This document shows positions 38,245 to 49,714 of a DNA stretch of 64,000 nt, in pieces. This stretch comes from Geosiphon pyriformis. Its lineage: Eukaryota > Glomeromycota > Glomeromycetes > Archaeosporales > Geosiphonaceae. Numbering within the stretch: the stretch's first letter is position 1; the number at the start of each line of letters is the position of its first letter. The notes below the pieces were generated by a model. The model made no database searches and had not been told where the DNA came from. It saw only the letters and a program-made list of their open reading frames with translations. Made by a program: the position numbers and the translations under genes. The stretch is from positions 190,689 through 254,688 of the forward strand of contig JAAOMT010000639.1 in the NCBI GenBank assembly GCA_016748015.1, in the 5' to 3' direction.

Positions 38245-39010
38245 ATGGACTTTTCAGACAAAATTTTAAAATTATCTAAACAATTATTTAATGAAATTCA
38301 AAAATCTACATCTCAAATAAAAATTATAATCAATAAAAAAAAGATAAGATATAGAGATAAGAGAAAGAGAGAGATGAGCGAGAGTTCAATTAAAACTAAT
38401 TATTCCCATCTCTACACTCTGCTCAGAAAGAAAATTTTACAAAAAGGAATTAAATATACTTTTCGAATGGAATGTGGAGAAAAAAAAGAGGAGGAAGAAG
38501 AAGGAGTGGAAAAATTAGATAGAAGACAAAAACAATTATATACAATATACTTGGCCTTTGAGCTAGAAAAAATTAAAGAATCTTTAACTTGTAGAACTAA
38601 ACTCCACAAAACAGGGGAGTGGATACCAGACAATACTCAGAAGTAGAAAAAAAGGCTCTCTCCAACATATTGGTTTTACAAAATTGGGGAACAACTAGAC
38701 TTAGAAAACCCATATGGAGACTACAACCAAAAAACTTTTAACAAAGAAGCAATGTAACAAGTAGAAGAATTTATAAAAAAGAGCAATTTAATACTACACT
38801 AAAAGGCAGCATGTCAATTATACATCACTTTCCAATATTGTCTAAACGTATTATTGAATGGATTTTTGAAAAAGATAATAGTTAACAACATAAGATGAAT
38901 GACCAATCAACAGTTCAAAGATTTACAAAAAGCCATAGTTGATATAACCATCAAACATTATACAAATGAAGTTCTATCAACAGACATAACCAACTTCATA
39001 GAAGCTCAAT
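38245..39010 (+). pseudogene. Extra ORF (ORF3) of element A between integrase and 3' LTR
   Basis: Starts at ATG 38,245 in a different frame from integrase. It is open for 133 codons, then continues in frame past stops (38,644 onward) to about 39,010, giving about 255 codons. It begins MDFSDKILKLSKQLFNEI, has a basic stretch, a run of Glu (about 38,486-38,500), then TGEWIPDNTQ and, further on, IGEQLDLENPYGDY. I see no signal peptide or membrane span, so it does not look like an envelope gene. Homologous remnants lie in the same place in elements C and D. Function unknown. Confidence 0.6.
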
Positions 39011-39013
39011 ATT

Positions 39014-39031
39014 AAAAAAAGGAGAAAATAA
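39014..39031 (+). other. Polypurine tract of element A
   Basis: AAAAAAAGGAGAAAATAA directly before the 3' LTR, the plus-strand primer site. Confidence 0.75.
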
Positions 39032-39857
39032 TCTTACTTGAAGAAAGAATGCTTATCAAAAAAAGAAAAAAAATGTAACCTAAAAAAAAACGTGACAAAA
39101 TATGAAAAAACACAGAATAACATGTAATAATGTCAGATAATATGTTATAACATAGGATAATTAGTTATAATATAAGAAAATAAAGCAATAACTAGTAAGA
39201 ACAGACAATTCAAAGCAATTCTGTAAAACTAGAAAATACATATATATAGCAGTAGCATTAGAAACAGAAAAGACAAAATTGCCAGACAGAAATTCATTAA
39301 TTACTATTCCCTAATTAAAAATCATATTATTCTAAAATATCAATAAATATACTTATTCAGCATCTTAAATCCAATTGTTTACTATTAACTTTAAATGTTG
39401 ATAGTAATTAATACTTAAAACACTTGGGAACAATAGCTCTTGATTACAGCTATTAACAGAATACTAACTTATATTGCCTTGGCTTATTGTTTTTATTTGT
39501 CTTTATCTCTTTATTTTTGCTTTATTTTGTTGTGTATACTAATTAATTGAGGATTAAGTACTAAGTATTGACGTCAAGAATTGCTTGATAAAAGACTCCT
39601 GTGAGTGGGTAGAACACATAAGAATTATGGATTGCTTACCAGAGGATTGCTGGCCACTACACTGAAAAAAAAATTGATAAAATTGTGATTCCAAAAAGCT
39701 ATGGATAAAATAACATGGAAATCTCTGTCCATTATACAAAAAACTCCAATCAAAACCTTCAGATTGAAACACTTTCAGATATTACTAACATCATTAATTG
39801 AGCACCAAGTTACAGGTTTGTTATTTGCTTTGAGACTCCAAATAATTACTTGTAATA
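39032..39857 (+). mobile_element. 3' LTR of element A
   Basis: 826 bases, starting TCTTACTTG (TGTTACTTG with G to C) and ending GTAATA. It is directly followed by CTGT and the resumed sequence of element B. Confidence 0.9.
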
Positions 39858-41248
39858 CTGTAAGATATAATCCTACAAAAAACCAGCACCAACACAACAA
39901 TAATCCAAAAGTGACAGAACTAAAAAGAATAGGGACAAACCATTTAAGATTTACCAAATCCTTGTTTCAGCATTATTGTTAACACTTGGGATTAACCAAC
40001 AACTACCTATCAGCAGAATCAGTCTTTAATTTTTATGTTAACAAGAGAATCTCATATTTGTTAAAAATACCAGTAGAAACTAACTTCACAAAAGAAAATT
40101 TTTACAATGAACTAATTCAAAACCTAATCATAAAACCCAAAACATTTGAAAATTACTGTTGATAAATTTGTTAAAAATTTGTTAAATTAAAAACTCCAAT
40201 TATTCAAAACTTGATTATTAAAACTCTGAACATTCGAAACTTACCATTAATAAATTCATTAAAAAACTCATTAAAAAATTGAAACTCCAATTATTTAAAA
40301 CCCAATTATTAAAACTTCAAACATTCAAAAATTACCATTAATAAATTTGTTAAAACTTGTTAAATTAAAAACTCTGATTATTCAAAACCTGATCATTAAA
40401 ACCCCAAACATTTGAAACTTATTATTGATAAATTTGTTAAAAACTCATTAAATTAAAACTTTAATTATTCAAGATTTGATTGTTAAAACCCCAAACATTC
40501 GAAAATTATCATTGATAAATTTGTTAAAACTCATTAAATTAAAAACTTTGATTATTTAAAACCTAATCATTAAAACTCCAAACATTCAACACTTACTGTT
40601 AATAAAACTTGTTAAACCTCTAGCAATTTAAACTCTGGAAATTATTCAAAAACCTAAACATTCGAAGTCCAATAAATTCCAAACTCTGCTATTATACAAG
40701 AAAACTCACCTTTAATAGCCCAATGAAACCTAATTTCTACAATACCAATAAATCAACAAAACTCATTTGATGGCCCTAAGTCAGAATATTAGAATGTAGT
40801 TACAATCTACTCTTATGTGTTATATATTTGAAAAAAAGCCAATCTGCAAAAACAAATGAAAATTGGAATCAGAACTTAATCCCAATTCAAACTCCACTAA
40901 TAATAATAATAATTTAAACTCCACTAAATAACAATAACAATTCAAACTCTGCCAACAACAAATTCAAACTCTGTTTTAAACACTAAACAATATATCATAC
41001 TTCTAGATCTTACAATAGAACAGGAATTAACTAAATTCAATAATAATAATAAAAATATTATGTCTGAACATATACATAATACAGATGCAAGATTTGAAAT
41101 TGGATATTTTGAACAGACTACTATAATTAAAAACCCTAGTCACATATAAAATTAGAAAAAAATAGCAATAGAAATTACAACAACAACATTGATACAAAAG
41201 AGAGATTTAGAAAATTTCACAGGAGCTTAATATTAAAGAAGAAAATAA
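39858..41248 (+). pseudogene. Internal remnant of element B: leader, gag start, repeat array, dUTPase start
   Basis: After CTGT the leader and first gag codons (39,885-40,100) match element A 30,710-30,950. At about 40,105 the sequence enters a tandem array. From 40,745 it resumes with the Asn-rich linker and the first dUTPase motif, NTDARFEI (about 41,075-41,100, better preserved than in A). It then jumps to a polypurine tract (41,233-41,248). RT, RNase H and integrase are absent. Confidence 0.65.
40105..40620 (+). repeat. 87-base (29-codon) tandem repeat in element B gag
   Basis: The marker ACATTYRAA recurs at 40,142, 40,230, 40,321, 40,408, 40,495 and 40,582, spacings of 88, 91, 87, 87 and 87. 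Each unit also contains AAACTC-ATTAAATTAAAA and AATTATTCAAAACC type blocks. The period is a multiple of three, so it could expand without breaking frame. Confidence 0.8.
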
Positions 41249-42115
41249 TATTACTCATAGAATATAGAAATTAAATATCAGTACATAGATTAATCAATCA
41301 AAATAGATGTAATAAAAGTGAAATTCCAGAATTCTTCTTAGAGAAATTGCAGGATTCCAAAATTACAGAATTTTCATGAGAAATTACAGAATTTCTGGTT
41401 AGAGAATTAAAAAATACAAGAAATTTCATATAATAAAATTTATGTATATATAATAGTAGTATCAGAAGTTAGAAAATTAGTCAAGAAAACTTCTAAAGTC
41501 AGTAGGATTCTTAGAGTCAATTAGACTTGCAAGTCATAATTATTAGAATTCCCAAGACCCCTCAGTTTAGATTGATCTAAACAACTTTTTTATTCACAAA
41601 TATCAATAAATAATTATTTACTATCTTAATCCATTCTCCACTATTAATACTTCATATTGATAGTAACTGATACTTAACTATACTGGAACAATAGCTCTTA
41701 ATCACGGCTATTGACAGGATACTAATATCTATTGCTTTGGCTTATTTTTTTATTTTTTTTTATTTTCAGTTGTTATTTTTTTTTTACTAATTAATTAAGG
41801 ATTAAAAAAAACACTGAGTTACAGATGTTATAGGGACTGGTAAAAAACTTGTAAAACAAAAATAGAGAACTCATAAATTTGAAGATAGCTTACCAGGAGG
41901 ATTACTGGCTATCATGCTAAAAAAAAAATTTGATGAAATTGCAATTCCGGGAGACTACTAAAACAACAATTAAATTTCTGTTTATTATATAAAAAACTCC
42001 ATGAAAAGCCTTCAAATATAAACAATTTACAGATATTACCAATGTCAACAAGCACTTTAGCACCAAGTTACGAATTTATTATTTGATTTAAAACCCCAAA
42101 TAATTATTTGTAACA
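41249..42115 (+). mobile_element. 3' LTR of element B
   Basis: 867 bases, TATTACTCATAG to TGTAACA, with TTCCAGAA at 41,324-41,331 and the TATATATA block near 41,440. Followed by ATAA and element D gag, with no primer-binding site. Confidence 0.85.
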
Positions 42116-43184
42116 ATAAGTGTATCTTAAATACATAATAATTCCTTCAATATTATCTTACTTAATAATAGTAAACTTTGTTAACAAGTAGTTAATACTA
42201 TTATAACTACTAAAATACTGCAAAAAATTTTGTTTGAATGTATTGAAAGTTTGGGGCTTATTGACTAAGTTTTAATATTACAAGTTAATAGTATTTTGGA
42301 AAAAATATAAAATAGTTTAAAGTATTCTAATATTGTTTTATTCATTGGTTACAATGACTTTTGTAATATTGTTTAGTTAGACTTAAATATTGTTTTTTTT
42401 ACTAATAAATTTTTCTAATTTAGTAATTAGTGTATATATTATTGGTACAAGTAGTTGTAATTGTGATTGTAGTTATTAAAAAACGGTTATTAATACAACT
42501 AAAAGATTAATCTGAATAACTAGAAATATATTTGGTTAAATAATAAAGACAAAGTGTGAATTGTTTAGGTTTTGCTAAGTTTAACTAATTAGAATTTTAT
42601 GTTCAAAATTATTTAAAATTAGGCTTTGGTTATTATTTTTCTGATTATTATTCTCTTCTTCTGATTTAGTATTTGCTTAATTACTAGTGGATTCGAAATT
42701 AGATTGAGGTGGCAGTAATTTAAGTTTTGATAATATTGTTAATTGTAATTTAAGTTTCTTAAAGTATTTGCTATATGTTTCTAATAATCATGATTTTTTC
42801 TGATTTTTTTGAAATAGGTCTTAAATTATAAATGTTTTTGTGATTGATGATAAAACAAATCTTGATGATATATTAATAGTATTTTCAAATATATAATAAT
42901 ATAATAAGTTTTGTGAAAAACTGGTGTATTGTAATAGCTTGTTATAGAAATTCCTAATGGCAATATTGCAATTTTCTTATCTTTTTAAATAGCATCTGAT
43001 TTTTTTGTTAATATAAAAATTGAAAACTAATTTCACTGGCCAATAATTACTTGTCAGTCCAAAATAAGTTTGGTAATATTGGAATAAGAATTTTATAAAT
43101 CCTAAGTAATTCTTTTTATAATTTTTTGGTTTGCCACTTTTTTTAAATGATTGTTAATAGTACTTGTTTTTTATTGAATTATAC
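42116..43184 (-). pseudogene. gag (5' part) of element D
   Basis: Minus strand, from 43,184 down. It follows element A gag colinearly from the leader (PKV region) through the Asn/Gln-rich middle to the Gag core, and stops at 42,116 in the segment corresponding to A near 31,980. The rest of the gag resumes at 28,922. Confidence 0.75.
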
Positions 43185-43202
43185 TTTACAAGAAACACCA
43201 AA
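43185..43202 (-). other. Primer-binding site of element D
   Basis: On the minus strand TTTGGTGTTTCTTGTAAA follows the 5' LTR terminus, a T-converted form of the site at 665-683. Confidence 0.7.
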
Positions 43203-44203
43203 TGTTACAGATAATTATTTAAGATGTTAAAACAAATAACAAATCTATAATTTGTATTTAATAGTTAATAATGCTTTAAATAGTTTCTGAAAATTTTTGG
43301 ATTTGAAAATTTTGGTTAAGTTCTTTGTATAATAAACAGAGATTTACTTAATAGTTGTTTTTCTATATTTTTTTTTTTTAGTGTAAAGGCCAGTTTAATC
43401 TGGCAGTTGTATTCTTCTGGTAAATTATCTTTAAGTTTTTATATTTGTTTTACAGGTTTTTTACCAAACTATTCTTAATATTAATATCTTAATGCTTAAT
43501 TTTTTAATCAATTAATACATAATATAAAACAAAAAAAAATAAAAAAAATAAAAAATAAAATAAAAAATTAATATTTTATCAATAGTTATAATTAAAAGTT
43601 ATTGATCCAGTATAATTAAGTAGCAAATGCTATTAACATAAATTGTTAATTAAATTGAAGAATAATAATATTAATCTAATAAAAAAAATAACATAAATTA
43701 AATGATAAAATAATAATTTTATTTGATATTTAGATAATTTTACTTCAAAATATAGAAAACTATCTTTTAAAAAGAGAAGTATATTATAAATATTTATTAT
43801 TAACTAATTAAAAACTTGTTTGAATATAAATTAAGTGAATTGTTAAAATTAAATATAAAGAATTGAATAAAAATAGAATACTTTTTTTACTTCTAATACT
43901 ACTGCTATATATACATAATTTCTATTAAATGAGATTTTACATATTTTTATTTTTTTTTATACTACTTTTTAAAACTATGCTTATTTTTAAGCAATATGTC
44001 ATAATTTCTTAAAAATATGCTTATTTTTTTGTAAATATACATATTTTTGATAATATGTTGTGATTTTCTGAAAATGTGTTTATTTTTTGTAAATGTGCAT
44101 ATTTCTAAAAATATGTTCACATATTAAGTACTATTTTTTTATTGGTTTATTTTTATAATCTGTTTTTTTTGTTTTTTTCTGTATTCTTTTTTTATAAGTA
44201 ATA
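43203..44203 (-). mobile_element. 5' LTR of element D
   Basis: 1,001 bases, matching 20,119-21,111 along its length including the TATATATA promoter block near 43,907-43,915 and the duplicated U3 unit (43,985-44,115). TTAT follows at 44,204. Confidence 0.85.
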
Positions 44204-44207
44204 TTAT
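44204..44207. repeat. Target-site duplication of element D (right copy, TTAT)
   Basis: Second copy of the TTAT found at 20,115-20,118. Confidence 0.7.
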
Positions 44208-46150
44208 AATGTTTTTTTATTTTATGATGGCTATTTTCTAAAAATTTTTTTATTGTAAAAATATAAATCTAATTAATTTATTGTTTAACTATAGACTGCA
44301 ACAAATAGAATTTTTTTTTGGGTTTAATTATTAATTAGAATAATATATTGGCAGAATTTGTTACATGTTTTTTTTGTTAGAGACATTATTTTATAGTTTT
44401 TTATTTGACAAGATTTTGCTATATACAAAACATAATATGTTGTTCTATTTGTCTTATTATTTTGGTTGCTTAAATTGTTTTAATACACAAAAATAGTAAT
44501 AGTATCTAATAGCAATTGGCCATATTTATTATCTCCAACACATATATTTATTGAGAATAATTTTTTTTTTACAATTAACACAGATTAATTTTAGAGATTA
44601 ATATAATTAATTTCTTTAATTTAAAATTAAATAAATTAATGTTAATATTTGAAGTTTTTTGTTAGTTTTTTCTTTGTTTTTTTTCTTATGTAAGAAATAA
44701 TGGTAATTTTATTCTGAAATTATCAGTCCAAAAAACTTAATAAGTTTTTAAATTTAATTAAAAATTATTCTAGAACTGTTGTTTTAAAATATTTATACAT
44801 AACAAATACTCTAATATGTTGTTTATTAAAGATAATTTGAAATTTTTGTATGTTTCAGTCAAGCATAATATGAATTTTAGTTAATCAATTATTTTCTATA
44901 AGAGCTTAATATTAAGTGAATTTTATAATAAGTACTTTAGTTGAAATTTTAATTCTGTTAATTTTAAAAAAAAAATTGTTTTCTCTTAATATTTTGGTAT
45001 TTCTATCTATAGTAATTATTTTAGTAGTGGCTGTATAATTTATTTAGTAATCTAATTAATTTATAAGTTGTTTTATAATTATGTTGTTTATTAATCTACT
45101 GTTAAATATTAATTTAATATTTGTTTATCCTATTTTGGTATTAGTATATATTGTTATAATCAGTTTGTTCTGATTAATAACAGTTTTATTAAAGAGATTA
45201 AAAGTGTTTAGATTGTTAATATTAAATAAAAATATAACAATAAATGTGTTATTTTTAATAATTACAGCTGGAAAAATTATATTAAAAATAGCTTAATTGT
45301 TATTAAAAAAAAATTGGTGATTTTAACTACAGTTTTCTTTTTTAAAAATATAGTATTACTATAATTCAGAATTTTTATAAAACCAAAATATAAGACTTGA
45401 TTTGAATATTTTGTTAAAATTGCTTGGAATAATAGATTATTATAATTTATAGTTCATGATAATATTGTAATAAATTGAGTTTGATTTTTATTATTGCTTT
45501 ATTATTTTTAATTATAATTAATAGTCTAAAGTCTTGGATTGTTATATTGTAAAACTTAATACTAAAGGTGAGTATTAGAATTGTTAATATAAAAATAAAA
45601 AGTATTAGAATTTTGTAAATAGTGAATATTTATATTGTTATTAATATTGGTTTTTATAATTCTGATTTAATAGTTTCTTGTGACAATTTTTTACAATATA
45701 ATCAGATTTTTAATAATAATAACAATTACAAAGATTTTGTTTTTAAAATTGTTATTATTAGTATTTATTAATATTTTCTCTGTATTGGAATAACTGATAA
45801 GTTCCTGAATTTTTAGCAAAAAATTTTTCAATTTTTTACTTAATTAAGTAAGCTTTATATTAATATCTGAAATTTTGTTTATAATTAGTTTTTTGTTTTA
45901 CTAATTTAAAATTACAAACAAGTATTACTGTTTTTTGTAAGTTACTAAGATGTTAAAATTTAATAGATTAAAAGATACTGCTTTTTAGTTCTTTGATAAA
46001 TTGGTTAAAAATTTAACTAAAAGTGTAATAATATCTTTTAATTATCTAAATTTAGCAAAAAATTTGATTAAATTTTCTAAAATAAATAGTTATAGCTTTG
46101 TAATCTTTCTGTTTTATTATATTAAATTGATTTTGTAATTTGATAAGTGT
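44208..46150 (-). pseudogene. Element C: protease and gag region (right of the D insertion)
   Basis: Minus strand. The segment 44,290-44,460 aligns with element D 26,950-27,120, i.e. the cysteine-cluster region after protease. Protease and gag sequence follow towards 46,150. Almost entirely A/T with many stops; single motifs are not reliable here. Confidence 0.5.
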
Positions 46151-46985
46151 TATTACTTATACAAAATAGAAATAATAATAATTAAATAAAGTAAATAAAA
46201 AATAAATATAGTAAAAAGAGAAATTCTAAAATTTTTTTTAGGATTTCTAAATTCCAGAAATTTATTTAACAAGAATTACAAGATTGCAGAATTTCAAAAA
46301 AACTTACAAAAAATTGAAGAATTTCAAAAAATCTTATATAATAAGAATTATGTATATATAGCAATAAAATTAAAAGTGAAAAAAAACAGACTAGTTTTTA
46401 AAAATAAGTAGTTATATACAAGTTTTTCCTAATTTTTTCTTTAAAAATTAGTTTTTATTACTTGAAATAAAATTTTATTTATATTAAACATTATTTACTA
46501 TAAAATTTATGTTATTATTATCATTGATTTGAAATATTTATTACTTTTACTTCATTAACAACTTATGCTAATAATTGTTAATATTTAATTATATTAAAAC
46601 AATAATTTTTGATCATGACTATTAATAGAATTTTAATTTTTTATTTTAATTTTTTATTTTTTTGTTATTTTTTTTCTTTTGTTTTCTTTGTTGTTTACTA
46701 TTAATTAAAAAATTAAGTGTTAAAATATTGATATTAAGAATAGTTTAGTAAAAAATTTGTGAAACAAGGATAACAAACTTAAAAAAAAGAATAATTTATT
46801 AAAAAAACACAACTGCCAAATTAAACTAATTTTTATGTTAAAGAAAAAAATTCAAGAAAAAACCACTAATAGAATCTTTGTTTATTATACAAAAACTCAA
46901 TTAAAATTTTCAATCAGAAGCCTTTTAGAATTTATTAATATAATTAGCTATTAAGCACTAAGTTACAAGTTTGTTATTTATAATA
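46151..46985 (+). mobile_element. Solo LTR F (plus strand) inserted in element C gag
   Basis: About 835 bases, from TATTACTTATAC to the decayed terminus ATAATA. It contains TTCCAGAA (46,252-46,259), TATATATAGCA near 46,343 and the shared LTR blocks. Element C gag lies on both sides, so this is a single LTR. Flanking tetramers are GTGT and GCAT. Confidence 0.65.
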
Positions 46986-48090
46986 GCATATTGAAATTAC
47001 AAAAGTACTATAAAAAAACAAATCTAAAAGTGGTAAAATTAATTAGTTTTTTATTAAAACCTTGATACTATAAGTCTATAGTTTCAGTTAAAAAAAAAAT
47101 AGGACTTAAATTGTTCTGGTCTTGTTCTAATTATTAACTGTAATTGTTTTTTTGACTTTTGTAATCTATATATATGTGTTTTTTTTTACTGAAAAATTTT
47201 TTTAGTCTAATAATATTTCTGTATGCTATAACCTAAGTAATAAGAATTTGTTTAATTATTAATAAAAAAGATACTAAAAAAAATATGTTCAATTGCTTTG
47301 TTAAACTTAAAGCTGATTGTTTTTTTTTGTTAATTGCTATAATAAATTGAAATAATAATATTCTTTTTAAAAAAGTAGTTCTTAATTTGGTTAATAGTCA
47401 TAATAAAAGTTGTGTTTAAAAAGAAGTATTTTCGACTATTGGTTGCTAAGATAAGACTTTTAAACAAGAATTTGTATTTTCTTAAAAATTTAGTTCAAAA
47501 ATTTCAGTTAAAGTCTTAAAAATAAAAATTCCCAAAAGTTTTCAAAGTTTTTGATTATAATTTAGTAAGTTGATTAAGTAAAATTCTGTTTTTTAGAGTT
47601 TAATAATATAAAAAAATTATTAATAAGAGAAATCTTGACTTTTATTAACTGTAAGTAAATTTTTTTTTGTGTGATTTGTATATTATTATTGGAGTTAAAC
47701 TTAAATTCTTTGAAGTTAGATTTTAATATTTGTTTTCTTTTTAAATAAGAGTACTACTTTTGGATATATAATTTAATTTCTTTGTTAATTAAGAAAAAAG
47801 TTTTAGTTATACTTTTTTTGGTAATTAAAGTTAAATATATTAATAATTATTAGTAAATTTGTTTTTCAAGTTTTCTGTATCTATTATTTAGCTTAATAGA
47901 TAGTTAATTTTAATATATATATAATAAATAAAATTGCTTTTGGTAATAATAGTTTTTGTTAATATTTTAAAGTCTTCTCTAAAGTAATAATATAATATTT
48001 TTTCAAATAACAAGTAAGCTTTTTTTATAGTTTTAATAGTTACTATTTTTGTAAATTTCTAAAGTATTTTGTCTTTATAAATTTTATAAT
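46986..48090 (-). pseudogene. Element C: N-terminal gag
   Basis: Minus strand. 47,140-47,215 aligns with element D gag 42,355-42,425 and 47,045-47,135 with element A 31,760-31,860 (reverse). The part nearest the primer-binding site is less clearly matched. No intact frame. Confidence 0.5.
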
Positions 48091-48108
48091 TTTACAAAAA
48101 GCACTAAA
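48091..48108 (-). other. Primer-binding site of element C
   Basis: On the minus strand TTTAGTGCTTTTTGTAAA follows the LTR end, the T-converted form of the family site. Confidence 0.55.
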
Positions 48109-48479
48109 TATTATAAATAAACTTAGTAGAGTATTATAATAATATTTGGTGCTCTAAATTTAAGTAAAAAAGCTGTGGTGTTTCTTTTAAATATATAAAA
48201 AACATGTTAAATTTATTAGTCTTTAAAGATTTTTGCTATATGTAAATTTACTTATAAAGTTTCTTTCTTTTACCAAACTATTACAAAGTTTATTTTTAGA
48301 CAGATAATTTCTAATGTTGTTGTTCCACAAGAAAAAATCCAAAAAAAATCAAAAAAAAAAAACAAGCCAAATTTTTGTAATATTTACTGGTTAAAATAAA
48401 AACATATTGTTAATTTAGTTAAAAATAAGAAAATATTAGTTAAGTAGATGAAAATAAAAGATTATTTAGATAATATAAA
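48109..48479 (-). mobile_element. Truncated 5' LTR of element C
   Basis: Matches 14,439-14,900 of the 3' LTR, including AAAAAACATGTTAAA and TTTTACCAAA blocks. The match ends where LINE sequence begins, so the U3 start is missing. Confidence 0.55.
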
Positions 48480-49535
48480 CAATAACCAAAGAAATATATT
48501 TGCTAATATTGTTACTTATTTATATCTGTTTTTTGTATATTATATTTAAAAAAAAATTGTATTAGTTAATAATTAAACAGTATCAAATAATGTCTATTAT
48601 TTTGTGCATAATTTTTATAAATTAATTAGTTATGCCAAATAAAAAACAGATTCTAGTTTAGGAATTATAGCAGATTTATTTATTTACTATATTAATTGGC
48701 TATATACAATATTAGTTTAATATTTAGATACTTATATATATATTAAATTTACTAGCAGAGTGTTTTCAAATCTGCACACATATTTTATAAAAACTATTTA
48801 TAAAAAATTACCAGTTGCTATTAAGAAAAAACTTTATAACAAATATTACTTTAGTATTTTGTATTTAATATATAGTAAAGTAAAAGTCTCTAATCATGTT
48901 TTTATTTATTTAAATAATATTGGTTTACATAAAAATTTAGTGAAAAAAATGATTTCTTATTAAAAATTTTTAGTTAATATTAGTGTTTTTCTGGCATTAA
49001 TAATTGTTTAGAATATTTTGTTAAGTTTATTAAACATTAATAAATATAAAATTATTGATAAGAGTTTTGTCATAAAAAGTTAGTTTGAAAAAATAGTATT
49101 AATATTTAAAGATAAGAAAAAAACTGTTTTAGTGTTAGTAGAATTTGTTTACAAATATGTTAAGCATTAAAAAATAATAATATAAGCAATTAAATCTAAA
49201 TTCAGAGTAGATATAAAAAATAAAAACTTGGTAAGTAATATAGAAATAATTTTGAGACTATTATGTTTTATATTGTTTTAGTTGTTAGATAGTATTGTTT
49301 ATTTGCTTGGAATTAATAAGACATTTACAGTTGGTTTTGGTTTTTGTAAATTTTGTTTGTTTTTTTCTGGTTTAAATAGTAATATTGTGGTTCAAATAAG
49401 TATATAATATGGTCTTAATTGATCTAAGTAACTAATTATATATAAAAAGTATGTGAATTATATCTAGTTAAAAACTTTTAATTTGTTTCTTTATACTAAA
49501 TAATAATTAGAATACACTCATTAAATAATTAAATT
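48480..49535 (+). mobile_element. 5'-truncated LINE: ORF2 C-terminus plus 3' tail
   Basis: Colinear with 2,280-3,325. The open stretch 48,760-48,963 (67 codons) contains KVKVSNHVFIYL, the equivalent of KVELSDYVFIC, with cysteines changed to Tyr. The C-terminal part follows in pieces, and the tail (49,410-49,535) carries the GGTCTTAATTGATC/TAACTAATTA block. Heavily T-converted. Confidence 0.65.
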
Positions 49536-49714
49536 AAAAAATTAAAAACAAAACAAATGTAATTATCAATTTAAAAATCCAAGTTATTAATTTTAAAAAT
49601 AATACAATCAAAAAAAGTTTAATCTATTTAATTTTAAATATATATATAAAAATTTTAATACTGTTTTTTATTAAAATTAATTGACAAATAAAAATAGTTT
49701 TAAAAATTTTAAAA
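49536..49714. repeat. Short AT-rich repeat shared with 13,945-14,060
   Basis: The run from TTATCAATTTAAAAA to AATACAATCAAAAAAA recurs in the same orientation at 13,945-14,010. No gene. Confidence 0.5.

Larger units (their letters stand above)
29856..39857 (+). mobile_element. Element A: complete but inactivated Ty3/gypsy retrotransposon
   Basis: 10,002 bases with two LTRs of 826 bases each, primer-binding site, gag, protease, cysteine clusters, dUTPase, RT, RNase H, integrase, ORF3 and polypurine tract, flanked by CTGT. It is the youngest element of the stack and the best preserved. All domains are recognisable but broken by stops, frameshifts and loss of catalytic residues. Confidence 0.92.
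28923..42115 (+). mobile_element. Element B: Ty3/gypsy element inserted in the gag of D
   Basis: Plus-strand element with 5' LTR 28,923-29,840, primer-binding site cut by element A at 29,855, internal remnant 39,858-41,248 and 3' LTR 41,249-42,115. It is internally deleted: gag runs into a tandem repeat, then a short dUTPase N-terminus, then the polypurine tract. It cannot have been autonomous in this form. Confidence 0.85.
20119..44203 (-). mobile_element. Element D: Ty3/gypsy element inserted in C
   Basis: Minus-strand element with 5' LTR 43,203-44,203 (1,001 bases), 3' LTR 20,119-21,111 (993 bases), primer-binding site and polypurine tract, flanked by TTAT. Element B (28,923-42,115) interrupts its gag. 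Removing B and one ATAA restores a continuous alignment of D gag with A gag near 31,975-32,060. Confidence 0.85.
14439..48479 (-). mobile_element. Element C: oldest Ty3/gypsy element of the nested stack
   Basis: Minus-strand element with its 3' LTR at 14,439-15,406. Its internal region is split into 15,407-20,118, 44,208-46,150 and 46,986-48,090, and its truncated 5' LTR starts at 48,109. The two halves rejoin at the TTAT duplication (20,115-20,118 and 44,204-44,207). The joined sequence aligns through the junction with element A near 34,020-34,090. It is the most AT-converted of the stack. Confidence 0.75.

Noticed and set aside
38245-39010. Envelope-like gene
   Set aside because: The position fits, but there is no signal peptide, membrane span or glycoprotein feature.
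40105-40620. Regular repeats that could suggest a CRISPR-like array
   Set aside because: The units are contiguous 87-base tandem repeats without spacers, inside a eukaryotic retrotransposon.
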